This document shows positions 47,930 through 56,384 of a stretch of 64,000 nt of DNA, one piece after another. Made by a program: the position numbers and the translations under genes. The DNA is taken from NCBI GenBank assembly GCA_050247235.1, contig JBFWUN010000007.1, positions 49,433-113,432 of the forward strand, written 5' to 3'. The notes under the pieces were generated by a model. It was given only the letters and a program-made list of their open reading frames with translations. It searched no databases and had not been told where the DNA came from. Source of the stretch: CAIKBL01 sp050247235. GTDB lineage: Bacteria > Pseudomonadota > Gammaproteobacteria > Ga0077536. Within the stretch, counting starts at the first letter, position 1; each line of letters begins with the position of its first letter.

Positions 47930-48901
47930 TCAGGCGGCGCGCGCCGGGGTGAAGGGCCGGCGCCTGGCCCGTGTGCGGCGCTGAAACGCGCCTACCGCAC
48001 CCGCGCCGAACAGCAGCAGTCCGGCACTTGCCGGCAGCGGGACCGGCTGCGGGATGCTCGACTGCAGCCAGTCGTGGCCGCTCACCGACGTCACGGTGAA
48101 GGGCACCGGGTTGCCGTCGGCATCCGTGACTGCCTGGATGCCACCCCAGTAGGCGCTGTGGCCGGCATCGAGCTGCACCAGGAAGTCGGCAATCGGCGCC
48201 GTGCCGGGCACCTCGATGTTGAAATCATTGCCCGCGATCGTGATTTTCAGGTCGGCCTTGACCTTGATGGGTTGGCCGAACTGGAAATCGAGCGTGAAAA
48301 CCGGCGTGTTCGTGAACGGGATAAACGCGAACGAGCTGAACCCTATCGTCTCCAGCCCGGAACCGCCGAGACTTCCCGAGCCATTGAAATCTTCGCGAAA
48401 TGCGAGGCTCCTGGTCTTGCTGCTGCCGAGGTTCGGATCGAGCAGCACCGAGAATTCCGCGATTCCCAGCAGGCCGACTCCGCCACCCGAACTTGTACCC
48501 GTGAAGCTCCAGTTGAACGACAGCGGCACGGTCAACTTGGCCATTGTGCCGTTCAGAGGTCCGCCGTCGATCGTGAAGAAGTCCTGGAATCCGGCGGCGG
48601 CCTTGGCGCCCGTGCTGATTGCACTGGTGTGGACGCCAAGCGCGGTGGTCGTGGCCGAGGCCTTCAGGGTGCCGAATTCCGCGCTCGCGCCCGAAGCTCC
48701 CCCCACGTAGTAGGAGAACGGCGTAGGCGGAAAGAGATCGCGGTTGAACTGCACGGTGCAGAGACCACTGCAGGTCTGCGCGTCCGAGAGCAGGGCGTCA
48801 CCCAAACCCAGTTCCGCGCTGGCGGTCGTGATCGCCCTGGCCTGGAGGAATGGCATCAGCAGCAGCGCGCCGCACAGGAGGAAAGTTCTCGCCGTGATCA
48901 T
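47930..48901 (-). CDS. exported protein with PEP-CTERM-type sorting signal
   Basis: A 323-residue protein. The signal peptide is MITARTFLLCGALLLMPFL with cleavage after ARA. A beta-rich body, poor in cysteine (one CSGLC pair), follows. The C-terminus has the three-part sorting signal: VPLPAS, a helix (AGLLLFGAGAVGAF) and a basic tail (QRRTRARRR). Such proteins are processed by exosortase and are often tied to exopolysaccharide or biofilm matrix. The frame runs further upstream, but the signal peptide fixes ATG at 48901. The body has no recognised domain. Confidence 0.8.
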   Translation of the reverse strand: MITARTFLLCGALLLMPFLQARAITTASAELGLGDALLSDAQTCSGLCTVQFNRDLFPPTPFSYYVGGASGASAEFGTLKASATTTALGVHTSAISTGAKAAAGFQDFFTIDGGPLNGTMAKLTVPLSFNWSFTGTSSGGGVGLLGIAEFSVLLDPNLGSSKTRSLAFREDFNGSGSLGGSGLETIGFSSFAFIPFTNTPVFTLDFQFGQPIKVKADLKITIAGNDFNIEVPGTAPIADFLVQLDAGHSAYWGGIQAVTDADGNPVPFTVTSVSGHDWLQSSIPQPVPLPASAGLLLFGAGAVGAFQRRTRARRRPFTPARAA

Positions 48902-49190
48902 CGGGATCCTCGTGTTTCCGGTCTGGCGACCGTTCGTACCGTTGAGCGTGGTGCGCGGCGGCTTCGTGGGAGACCCCGCAGTGTGCAGCCTAGGTCCAGG
49001 CCTCAGTCCTGTCATCAGGGCCAAGCGGTAATTTTTCCGAGGAGCGTCGGTCATGGAGCGGCCGGGGCACCCCGTGACGCCCGGGCCCGGAATCGCAGGT
49101 GTCGGACGGGGGGATCCCGCGGTGAATATGCGCGAGGCCTCTCCCGGGGCGGTGGTTCCCGCCGCGTGCATACCCCGCCAGGGCCGAGGG

Positions 49191-49820
49191 TCAGGACGAC
49201 TGGTTGCGCGCCTCGAGCTGCGCAATCAGCCCTTCCGCGCCGAGCGCGGCGATGTCCTTCTGGAAACCGGCACGGTAGCTGATGATGAGACTGACGCCGT
49301 TGACCGTCACGTCGCAGATTTTCCACGCGTCGCCACGCTGCCGGACCTCGTAGTCGATCTGCACGGGCGGTCCGTCACTGCGCGTGACCTGCGTGCGCAC
49401 CCGCACACCGCCCTGGGACAATTCCCGCCACGGCAGGTACCCGACCGTCGCGTCCCGGTGTTCGTTCAGGGTCCGCGCATAGGTCCGCAGCAGCATCGCG
49501 CGGAACTCGCGCACGAAGCGCGCCTTCTGTTCGTCGGTGAACGCACGCCAGTGACGGCCGAGCGCGCGCTGCGAGATCAGCACGAAGTCGAAGTGCGGCA
49601 GCACCATCTCCTCGGCGGTCCGGAGCAGGTGCGACGGATCGGCATCATTGGTGGCAGCGTCCGTACGCAGGCGCGCGATGAACGCATCCGCCTCGGTGCG
49701 GATCAGCGTCTGCGCGGGCGGCTCGGCGTCGGCCGCGTGGGCCGGGGTGGTTGCGCCCAGCATCCAGGCAAGCAGCGCGAGCCACAGCATCCCGCGCCTG
49801 CGGGTATCGGGTCTATTCAT
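49191..49820 (-). CDS. mlaC: phospholipid-binding periplasmic protein MlaC
   Basis: A 209-residue protein with signal peptide (MLWLALLAWMLGATTPAHA) and the MlaC/Ttg2D fold (LPHFDFVLISQRALGRHWRAF, FVREFRAMLLRTYARTL, WKICDVTVNGVSLIISYR). It ferries phospholipids between the outer membrane and the MlaFED complex. It overlaps mlaD by eight bases and is the last mla gene here; no mlaB follows. Confidence 0.93.
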   Translation of the reverse strand: MNRPDTRRRGMLWLALLAWMLGATTPAHAADAEPPAQTLIRTEADAFIARLRTDAATNDADPSHLLRTAEEMVLPHFDFVLISQRALGRHWRAFTDEQKARFVREFRAMLLRTYARTLNEHRDATVGYLPWRELSQGGVRVRTQVTRSDGPPVQIDYEVRQRGDAWKICDVTVNGVSLIISYRAGFQKDIAALGAEGLIAQLEARNQSS

Positions 49821-50295
49821 CGGACTTCTTGTCGCCTTGTGTCGTCTTCGAGTACAGGAATTCCTGCAACGTGCGTTCGAGGATCACGGCAGACTGCGTC
49901 ATTTCGAGTGCATCGCCTTCCTTCAGAACCTCTTCCTCGCCGCCCGGATCCAGGTTGACGTACTGTTCCCCGAGCAGGCCGGCGGTGTAGATGCTCGCCG
50001 CGGTATCACGCGGGATGCCGGTGAAGCGCGGATCGATCCGCATGCCGACCACCGCCTGGAACGTGCGCGTGTCGTAGTCGATATCCGTCACGCGTCCGAT
50101 CAGCACGCCGCCCATCCGCACCGGCGAGCGCACCTGCAGCCCGCCAACGTTGTCGAAGCGCGCGGTCAGCCGGTAGCCGTCCGCCGCGCCGAGGGTGTTC
50201 ACGTTGGCAACCTTGAGCGCCAGCATCAGCAGGGACGCGAGCCCGAGGGCCACGAACGCGCCGACGCCAATTTCCATCGTGCGGGTGATTTTCAT
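49813..50295 (-). CDS. mlaD: MCE-domain lipid-transport protein MlaD
   Basis: A 160-residue protein with one N-terminal helix (VGAFVALGLASLLMLALKV) and one MCE domain (ARFDNVGGLQVRSPVRMGGV). It forms the hexameric ring of MlaFEDB in the inner membrane. ATG at 50295; the long frame upstream is a shadow of mlaE. It overlaps mlaC at its end. Confidence 0.94.
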   Translation of the reverse strand: MKITRTMEIGVGAFVALGLASLLMLALKVANVNTLGAADGYRLTARFDNVGGLQVRSPVRMGGVLIGRVTDIDYDTRTFQAVVGMRIDPRFTGIPRDTAASIYTAGLLGEQYVNLDPGGEEEVLKEGDALEMTQSAVILERTLQEFLYSKTTQGDKKSDE

Positions 50296-50315
50296 GGAGT
50301 GTTTCCCAGCGAACC

Positions 50316-51095
50316 TTAATGGAACATGAGTCCGGTCAGCACGAAATCGAGCGCAAGCACCGCGAGCGAGGCGTGCACCACCGTGCGCGTCGTCGCCTGG
50401 CTGACGCCCTCGGAGGTGGGGATTGCGTCGTAGCCCTCGAACAGCGCGATCCAGGTCACCACCCAGCCGAACGCGATGCTCTTGACGATCACGCCCTGCA
50501 CCACGTCGTCGCCCAGCTCGATGTGCAGCTGCATCTGCGACCAGAACGCCCCTTCGTCCACCCCGAGCAGCCCGACGCCGCAGAAATAGCCGCCCAGGAT
50601 GCCGATCGCGGTGAACGTGCACGCGAGGAGCGGCATCGCGGCGAGCCCGGCGAGAAACCGCGGCACCACGATCCGGCGCAGCGGGTCCACGCCCATCATC
50701 TCCAGCGCGGCGAGCTGCTCGGTGGCTTTCATCAGCCCGATCTCGGCGGTCAGCGCCGAGCCTGCGCGCCCGGCGAACAGCAGCGCCGTCAGCACCGGCC
50801 CGAGTTCGCGGATCAGCGACAGCGCGACCACGGTGCCAAGCGATTCCTCGGCGCCGAACGTGACCAGCGTGTTGTAGCCCTGCAGCCCGAGCACCAGGCC
50901 GACGAACGCACCGGACACCGCGATGATCAGCAGCGACTGCACCCCCACCGCCCAGGTCTGTACCAGCACGAGCCCCGGCCGCCGCGCGGCCACCCCGAGC
51001 CCCGCCAGCGTCTGCCACAGGAACACGCCGCCGCGGCCGAGCCGCTCGAGCGTCGCGAGGCTCCGCCGGCCGAGCCGGGCGAGGGGCTCGGTCAC
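50316..51095 (-). CDS. mlaE: lipid-transport permease MlaE
   Basis: A 259-residue membrane protein of the MlaE family (LRRIVVPRFLAGLAAMPLL, LIRELGPVLTALLFAGRAGS, and MKATEQLAALEMMGVDPLRR). It is the permease of the phospholipid importer/exporter. The GTG start overlaps the mlaF stop (GTGA), so mlaF and mlaE are coupled. Confidence 0.94.
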   Translation of the reverse strand: MTEPLARLGRRSLATLERLGRGGVFLWQTLAGLGVAARRPGLVLVQTWAVGVQSLLIIAVSGAFVGLVLGLQGYNTLVTFGAEESLGTVVALSLIRELGPVLTALLFAGRAGSALTAEIGLMKATEQLAALEMMGVDPLRRIVVPRFLAGLAAMPLLACTFTAIGILGGYFCGVGLLGVDEGAFWSQMQLHIELGDDVVQGVIVKSIAFGWVVTWIALFEGYDAIPTSEGVSQATTRTVVHASLAVLALDFVLTGLMFH

Positions 51096-51955
51096 GGTTC
51101 CGGCTCCGCGAAGAGATCGTCGAGGTACGCGGGCCCGGGGTAGTGAAACGGCATCGGGCCGTCAGGCAGACCCTCCATGAACTGCGTGACCGCCGGCTCG
51201 CGCGAGGCGAGCATCGCGGCCGGCGGCCCGTGCGCCACCACGCGTCCGTCCGCGATGAGGTACATCAGGTCGGCGATGCTGGCGGTCTCTTTCACATCGT
51301 GAGAGACGATCACGCTGGTGAGCTTCAAGGTGCGATTCAATTCGCGGATCAGGCGGACCAGGATCCCCATCGAGATCGGATCCTGGCCGGCGAACGGTTC
51401 GTCGTAGAGCACCATCCAGGGATCGAGCGCGATCGCGCGCGCCAGCGCGACCCGTCGCGCCATGCCGCCGGAGAGTTCACGTGGGTAGAGATGCCGGGCG
51501 TTGCGCAGGCCGACGACCTCGAGCTTCATCAGTACGATCGACCGGACCATCGATTCCGGCAACGCCGCGTGCTCGCGCAGCGGAAACGCGACGTTCTCGA
51601 ACACGTCCAGGTCGGTCAGCAGCGCGCCGCTCTGGAACAGCATGCCGATGCGCCGGCGCAGGCGGTACAGCGCCTGTTCGGACAGCGACGGCACGTCCTC
51701 GCCGAACACCGTGACGGTCCCCGCCGACGGCGCGAGCTGGCCGCCGATCAGCCTGAGCAGGGTGGTCTTGCCGCCGCCGCTCGGACCGAGGATCGCGGTG
51801 ATGCGGCCGCGTGGGATCTCGACGTCCACGCCATCGAAGATCACGCGCGATCCGCGTGCGAACGACACGCCCTTCAGTGCAACCAGGGGATCGGTGAGCG
51901 TGGCGGTCACGATGGCGGAGATTCGAGGGTGGACGGCAATCGGGGCCGGCAGCAT
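51092..51955 (-). CDS. mlaF: ABC ATPase MlaF
   Basis: A 287-residue ATPase with Walker A (GPSGGGKTTLL), signature LSGGMARRVALARAI and Walker B (MVLYDEPFAGQD). It drives lipid transport by MlaE/D. The first gene of mlaFEDC. Start is uncertain: ATG at 51955 or GTG at 51910 (VTATLTDP), the latter closer to the usual ~270 residues. Confidence 0.93.
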   Translation of the reverse strand: MLPAPIAVHPRISAIVTATLTDPLVALKGVSFARGSRVIFDGVDVEIPRGRITAILGPSGGGKTTLLRLIGGQLAPSAGTVTVFGEDVPSLSEQALYRLRRRIGMLFQSGALLTDLDVFENVAFPLREHAALPESMVRSIVLMKLEVVGLRNARHLYPRELSGGMARRVALARAIALDPWMVLYDEPFAGQDPISMGILVRLIRELNRTLKLTSVIVSHDVKETASIADLMYLIADGRVVAHGPPAAMLASREPAVTQFMEGLPDGPMPFHYPGPAYLDDLFAEPEP

Positions 51956-52054
51956 AGCCTATTTGCGCCCCCGGGGACGTGATCTAGACTCGGCGGTATC
52001 CGCGTCCCCGGCGCGACGCGGATCGCCCCATGGAACGGCGCGACCCGCCGACAC

Positions 52055-52068
52055 CTGATCGCTGTCAG
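52055..52068. promoter_or_regulatory. weak FNR-like palindrome before the Lon-like protease
   Basis: CTGAT-CGCT-GTCAG matches FNR at seven of ten positions. TAACGT at 52091-52096 is at the spacing expected for class II activation. Both parts are weak alone; the arrangement repeats the stronger ones at 41967 and 55319. Confidence 0.35.
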
Positions 52069-52167
52069 GGCGGGACCCGGCGACCGGCGCTAACGTTGCG
52101 CGCACAGGGGAGGATGACATGGCGATTACGCGACGTGCCCGCGCGTCGCGGCCGACAGGCCGCTGAC

Positions 52168-54588
52168 ATGACTACACCGCTGACTCCCGCGCAGCTTCGC
52201 CGCCGGACCGATCCGGCCGTGTTTCCGTTCGCCGACACCTCCGCGCTCGAACCGCTCGCCACGCCGCTCGGCCAGGACCGCGCTTTCGAGGCGCTCGGCA
52301 TGGGCGTGCGGATGGCGGGCAGCGGCTACAACGTGTTCGCGTGCGGCCCCAATGGCACCGGCCGGCGCAGCCTGGTGCTCGCCGAGCTCGCCCGCGAAGC
52401 CGCGCAGCGCCCCGTGCCCGACGACTGGTGCTACGTGCACAACTTCCGGCAGGACGGCAAGCCCGTCGCGCTGCGCCTGCCGGCGGGGCAGGGCGCGCGT
52501 CTCGCCGGGGACATGCGCAAGCTCATCGAGGACATGCAGACCGCGCTGCCGGCAGCATTCGGGCGCGAGGAGAACCGGCACCGGCAGGAGGAGATCGAAG
52601 AGGAGGTCCAGGAGCGTCAGCACGAAGCGCTGAACGCGCTGAACCAGCGCGCGAACGCCGATGGCGTGCTGCTGCTCGAAACCCCCGCCGGATTTGCGTT
52701 TGCGCCGCGGGGGACCAACGGCGAGGCCATGAACCCCGGCGTGTTCCAGCAGCTCCCGCCCGAGGAACAGGCACGCCTGAAGCAGAAGATCGAAGCATTG
52801 CAGGAGGAACTGCAGCACGTGCTGCGCCAGTTCCCGATCTGGGTCAAGGAAGCGCGTGAACGTCTGCGTGCGCTGACCCGCGAGATCGCGGAGTACGTGG
52901 TGCACCAGCTCGTGGAGGATCTGCTCGGACGCTATCGTGACCTGCCCGAGGTGGTGGCGTACCTGCGGATCGTCGGCGACGACATCACGGAGCACGCGCT
53001 CGCGTTCATGCCGGCGCCGCCGCAGCCCGGGCCGCTCCAGGAGGCGTTCGATCGCACCGAGTTCTTCAAGCGCTACGCGGTGAACCTGCTGGTGGACCAC
53101 CGCGATGCGCGCGGCGCGCCGGTGGAGATGCTGGACCTGCCGAGCCTCGGCAACCTGCTCGGCCGCATCGAGCACCGCGCGCTCATGGGCACATTCATGA
53201 CCGACTTCACCCTGGTGAAGGCGGGCGCGCTTCACCGCGCGAACGGCGGCTTCCTGGTGATCGACGCGCGCCAGCTGCTGATGCAGCCGTTCGCCTGGGA
53301 GGCGCTGAAGCGCACCTTGCACGCGCGCGAGATCCGGCTCGATGCCTCCGACCTGCAGTTCAGCCTGCTGACCACGGTGTCCGTCGAGCCGACACCCATC
53401 CCGCTCGACGTGAAGGTGGTACTGGTGGGCGACCGCTGGCTGCTGTACGCGCTCGAAGGCGGCGATCCGGAGTTCCGGGATCTCTTCAAGATCATCGCGG
53501 ACTTCGAGGACCAGATGCCGCGCACGGCCGAGATCGAGCTCCTTTACGCGCGGCGCTTCGCCGATCTCGCGCGCGAAGCCTGTGCGCGGCCGCTGACGCG
53601 CGAGGCGGTGGCGACGCTCATCGAGCAGTGTGCGCGGCTGACCGACGATGCACTGCGGCTGACCACCCACGTGCACAGCATCGACGAGCTGATCCGCGAG
53701 GCGGACTACTGGGCGGCGTCGGTCGGTCACGCATCGATCGAATCTGCCGACATCACCCGCGCCATCGAGAAACAGTTCGCGCGGGTCGACCGCGTCCGGC
53801 AGCGGCTGCAGGAGAGCATCCTGCGCGGCGTCAAGGTGATCGCGACCGACGGCGCGGCCGTCGGCCAGATCAACGGGCTGTCGGTGCTGAACACGGACAG
53901 TATCTCTTTCGGGCTGCCGTCACGTATCACGGCGACCACCCGCATCGGCGACGGCCGGGTACTCGACATCGAACGCGAGATCGAGCTCGGTGGCCCGCTG
54001 CACTCCAAGGGCGTGCTGATCCTGTCGCATTTCCTCGCCACCCGCTTCGCCGCCACGGTGCCGCTGTCGATGGCGGCGAGCATCACGTTCGAGCAGTCCT
54101 ACGGGTTCGTCGACGGCGACAGCGCATCGCTCGCAGAGCTGTGCGCGCTGCTCTCCTCGCTCGCGGAAACGCCCATTCTGCAGCGCTACGCGGTGACCGG
54201 GTCGGTGAACCAGCTCGGCGAAGTGCAGGCGATTGGCGGCGTCAACGAGAAGATCGAAGGCTTCTTCGACATCTGCCGCGCGCGTGGGCTCGCCCCCGGC
54301 CAGGGCGTGCTGATCCCGGCAACGAATACCGAGCACCTGATGCTGCGCGAGGACGTGGTGGCCGCCGCGGCGGCGGGTACGTTCGCGATTCACGCGGTGA
54401 CCACCGTCGATGAAGCGCTCGCGCTGCTGACCGGGGTACCCGCCGGTACGCGCGGCGAGGACGGCGCATTTCCGCCCGACACCCTGAACCATGCGGTGGA
54501 TCGCAAGCTGCAGCGCTACGCGCGTCTCCGGCGGAGCTTCGGGGCGGCGGCGGACGGCCGGCGACGGGGGCGGCGCGACGATGAATGA
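52168..54588 (+). CDS. Lon-like ATP-dependent protease (AAA+ / S16, LonB-type)
   Basis: An 806-residue protein. The N-terminal half has an AAA+ core (Walker A-like ACGPNGTGRRSLV) interrupted by a coiled coil at ~140-240. The C-terminal S16 protease domain has catalytic S652 (FVDGDSASLAE) and K695 (GVNEKIEGFF), 43 residues apart as in E. coli Lon S679/K722. It lacks the Lon N-terminal substrate domain and resembles the YcbZ/LonH type. ATG at 52168 is chosen, as the first conserved residues are MTTPLTPAQLR. It overlaps the next gene by eight bases. Confidence 0.9.
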   Translation: MTTPLTPAQLRRRTDPAVFPFADTSALEPLATPLGQDRAFEALGMGVRMAGSGYNVFACGPNGTGRRSLVLAELAREAAQRPVPDDWCYVHNFRQDGKPVALRLPAGQGARLAGDMRKLIEDMQTALPAAFGREENRHRQEEIEEEVQERQHEALNALNQRANADGVLLLETPAGFAFAPRGTNGEAMNPGVFQQLPPEEQARLKQKIEALQEELQHVLRQFPIWVKEARERLRALTREIAEYVVHQLVEDLLGRYRDLPEVVAYLRIVGDDITEHALAFMPAPPQPGPLQEAFDRTEFFKRYAVNLLVDHRDARGAPVEMLDLPSLGNLLGRIEHRALMGTFMTDFTLVKAGALHRANGGFLVIDARQLLMQPFAWEALKRTLHAREIRLDASDLQFSLLTTVSVEPTPIPLDVKVVLVGDRWLLYALEGGDPEFRDLFKIIADFEDQMPRTAEIELLYARRFADLAREACARPLTREAVATLIEQCARLTDDALRLTTHVHSIDELIREADYWAASVGHASIESADITRAIEKQFARVDRVRQRLQESILRGVKVIATDGAAVGQINGLSVLNTDSISFGLPSRITATTRIGDGRVLDIEREIELGGPLHSKGVLILSHFLATRFAATVPLSMAASITFEQSYGFVDGDSASLAELCALLSSLAETPILQRYAVTGSVNQLGEVQAIGGVNEKIEGFFDICRARGLAPGQGVLIPATNTEHLMLREDVVAAAAAGTFAIHAVTTVDEALALLTGVPAGTRGEDGAFPPDTLNHAVDRKLQRYARLRRSFGAAADGRRRGRRDDE

Positions 54589-55312
54589 CGCGCTGCTGCC
54601 CGCGCCCGCGCCGCGTGTCGTGCTCGCGCTGGGGGAGGGCGTCGTGGCGGACGAGCTCTTCGACCTCGGCGCGGTCATCGCGCGCGCGTATGCGTGGCCG
54701 CTGATCGTACGCGTGGGTGCGAACGTCGGACTGCACGTCGCCGCCGAGCTGCCATTCGTGAAGCAGATCGATGTCGCGGGTGTCCCGCGTGCGTGGACAC
54801 CGCGTCACGCACAACGCGCGCGGGTCCGTGCGGCCCGGCATTGCACCCTGCGGCTGCAGGCGCTGAGCCGCGAGTACGCGCTGGACGCGCGTCTCGAGGA
54901 AGCCCCCGGCGCATCCCTGGCGAGCCTGCTGTCGAGTCTCCGGCGGGACGTGCTGGTGCTCGGCAGTCCCCGCACGTTCGGCGCGGCCGTACGGACCGCG
55001 CGCATCGGCGTGGTCTGCCGTGACGGCGCGCGCGACGCCCAGGTGCTGTCCACCGGGCAGGCTCTCGCGGACAAGCTGCAGGGCGCGCTGCATGTGCTGT
55101 TCGCGCGCGACACGCTGCCGCCGGAGCCGGATCCGCGGACACCGCGCATCACGCGCCAGCGGACACTCCCATCCCTCACCGCGGTGGTCACCGCGGCGCG
55201 CGCCGCACGCGTGCAGGTGCTGGTGCTCTCGCGCAGCGATCTCGCGCCCGAGGACGCCACCTTGCAAGAGTTCCTCGCGCGGCCCGGGCGCGTGGTCGTC
55301 GTGCTGCCGTGA
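54581..55312 (+). CDS. unrecognised 243-residue protein after the Lon-like protease
   Basis: A soluble alanine- and arginine-rich protein without signal peptide or helices. Two halves have alternating beta-alpha patterns (VVLALGEGVVADELFDLG, LRRDVLVLGSP, ARVQVLVLSRSDL) reminiscent of degenerate tandem Usp domains, but the ATP-binding glycine pattern is missing. The ATG lies inside the last eight bases of the protease gene, so they are coupled. It may be a partner or adaptor of the protease; that is inference. Confidence 0.65.
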   Translation: MNDALLPAPAPRVVLALGEGVVADELFDLGAVIARAYAWPLIVRVGANVGLHVAAELPFVKQIDVAGVPRAWTPRHAQRARVRAARHCTLRLQALSREYALDARLEEAPGASLASLLSSLRRDVLVLGSPRTFGAAVRTARIGVVCRDGARDAQVLSTGQALADKLQGALHVLFARDTLPPEPDPRTPRITRQRTLPSLTAVVTAARAARVQVLVLSRSDLAPEDATLQEFLARPGRVVVVLP

Positions 55313-55318
55313 CGGTGG

Positions 55319-55359
55319 TTGATACCCGTCAAGCGAGGCGCGCTCCTGCGGGCTAGAAT
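55319..55359 (+). promoter_or_regulatory. FNR-dependent promoter of the universal stress gene
   Basis: TTGAT-ACCC-GTCAA (55319-55332) matches the FNR consensus at nine of ten positions. TAGAAT (55354-55359) is a good -10, and the implied start is about 41 bases from the box centre. This is the best FNR promoter in the window. Confidence 0.72.
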
Positions 55360-55420
55360 CAACCGGACGTCCCCGACGAGCTTTTCCGCAAGAACGGCAA
55401 CCGCGCCAGAAAGGATCCCC

Positions 55421-55870
55421 ATGTACAAGCACATCCTGGTCCCGAGTGACGGTTCCAAGCTGTCGCTGAAGGCCGTGAAAACCGCCGCGCGTCTCGCCAG
55501 GACGCTCAAGGCGCAGGTGACCGTCGCGCACGTGATGCCACCCTACATGCCGCCGGTGTACGGCGATCCGATCGGCTACGCGCCCATCGTGATCGATCCC
55601 AAGGAATACAAGGCCAACGCCGAGCGCAATGCGCGGCGCGTGCTGGCCGATGCCGCCAAGGCTGCGCGGGCGTTCGACGTCACCTGCGGGGAAGTCATGA
55701 TCACGGAGGAGCACCCCTGGCAGGCCATCCTCAAGGTGGCGCGCAACCGCAAGTGCGACCTGATCGTGATGTCCTCGCACGGCCGTCGCGGCCTCGCCGG
55801 CTTCCTGCTCGGCAGCGAGACCACCAAGGTGCTCACGCACTCCAAGCTGCCCGTCCTGGTGTGCCGGTGA
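55421..55870 (+). CDS. universal stress protein (UspA family)
   Basis: A 149-residue Usp (MYKHILVPSDGSKLSLKAVK) with the nucleotide-binding loop SSHGRRGLAGFLLGSETTKV. ATG at 55421 follows AAAGGATC. An FNR promoter lies directly upstream, which suits the known oxygen-limitation induction of Usp proteins by ANR in Pseudomonas. A DksA-like gene follows after four bases. Confidence 0.92.
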   Translation: MYKHILVPSDGSKLSLKAVKTAARLARTLKAQVTVAHVMPPYMPPVYGDPIGYAPIVIDPKEYKANAERNARRVLADAAKAARAFDVTCGEVMITEEHPWQAILKVARNRKCDLIVMSSHGRRGLAGFLLGSETTKVLTHSKLPVLVCR

Positions 55871-55874
55871 ACCC

Positions 55875-56276
55875 ATGACTGCATCGCTGCTGACCGACCA
55901 GGATCGCGCCGAACTCGCGGGCGCGATCGAGACCCGCATGGCCACCTTGCGCGCGGAGATCGTCGCCGGGCTGCGCCAGTCCGACGATCCCTCCGTGCTG
56001 CAGCTGGCGAACCATTTCGAGGAAACCGACGATGCGGCCGTCGCCTCGCTGGAGCTCGCCACCGAGATCGCCGCGGTGGAACGGGACGTCCAGGAACTGG
56101 CGGCGCTGGAGCGGGCACGGGAGCGTCTGCGTGCGGGCAGTTACGGCACGTGCGCGGACTGCGGCACGGCGATTCCGCTCGCGCGTCTGCGCGCGCAGCC
56201 GTCGGCACTGCGCTGCCTGACGTGCCAGAACGCGGCGGAGCGCGCGAGCGGCGCCCACGCCCCACCGCGCCTGTAG
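55875..56276 (+). CDS. DksA/TraR-family C4 zinc-finger protein
   Basis: A 133-residue protein with a helical coiled-coil N-terminus and a four-cysteine zinc finger (CADCGTAIPLARL and CLTCQ). DksA relatives bind the RNA polymerase secondary channel and mediate stringent control; short ones like this are often stress-linked. The DxxDxA tip motif is not clear. Four bases after usp, so co-transcribed. Confidence 0.85.
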   Translation: MTASLLTDQDRAELAGAIETRMATLRAEIVAGLRQSDDPSVLQLANHFEETDDAAVASLELATEIAAVERDVQELAALERARERLRAGSYGTCADCGTAIPLARLRAQPSALRCLTCQNAAERASGAHAPPRL

Positions 56277-56384
56277 GTCCGCGCGCGACGGCGCTTGTTT
56301 TTGCGCCGGGCCGTCACCATCTCGGGAACTGGCCGCCCACGCGCGGGCGGACCACCTGCGAGATGATCGGAACAGGGTGATCCC

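Noticed and set aside
52126..53730. 534-codon minus-strand frame opposite the Lon-like protease
   Set aside because: Arginine/histidine/glutamine-rich shadow; the protease is on the plus strand with its catalytic dyad.
56289..56350. Two hairpins between the DksA-like gene and cbpA (CGGCGC/GCGCCG and CCGCCC/GGGCGG)
   Set aside because: Short GC stems without a U-tract or a known thermosensor pattern; chance is likely in such GC-rich DNA.
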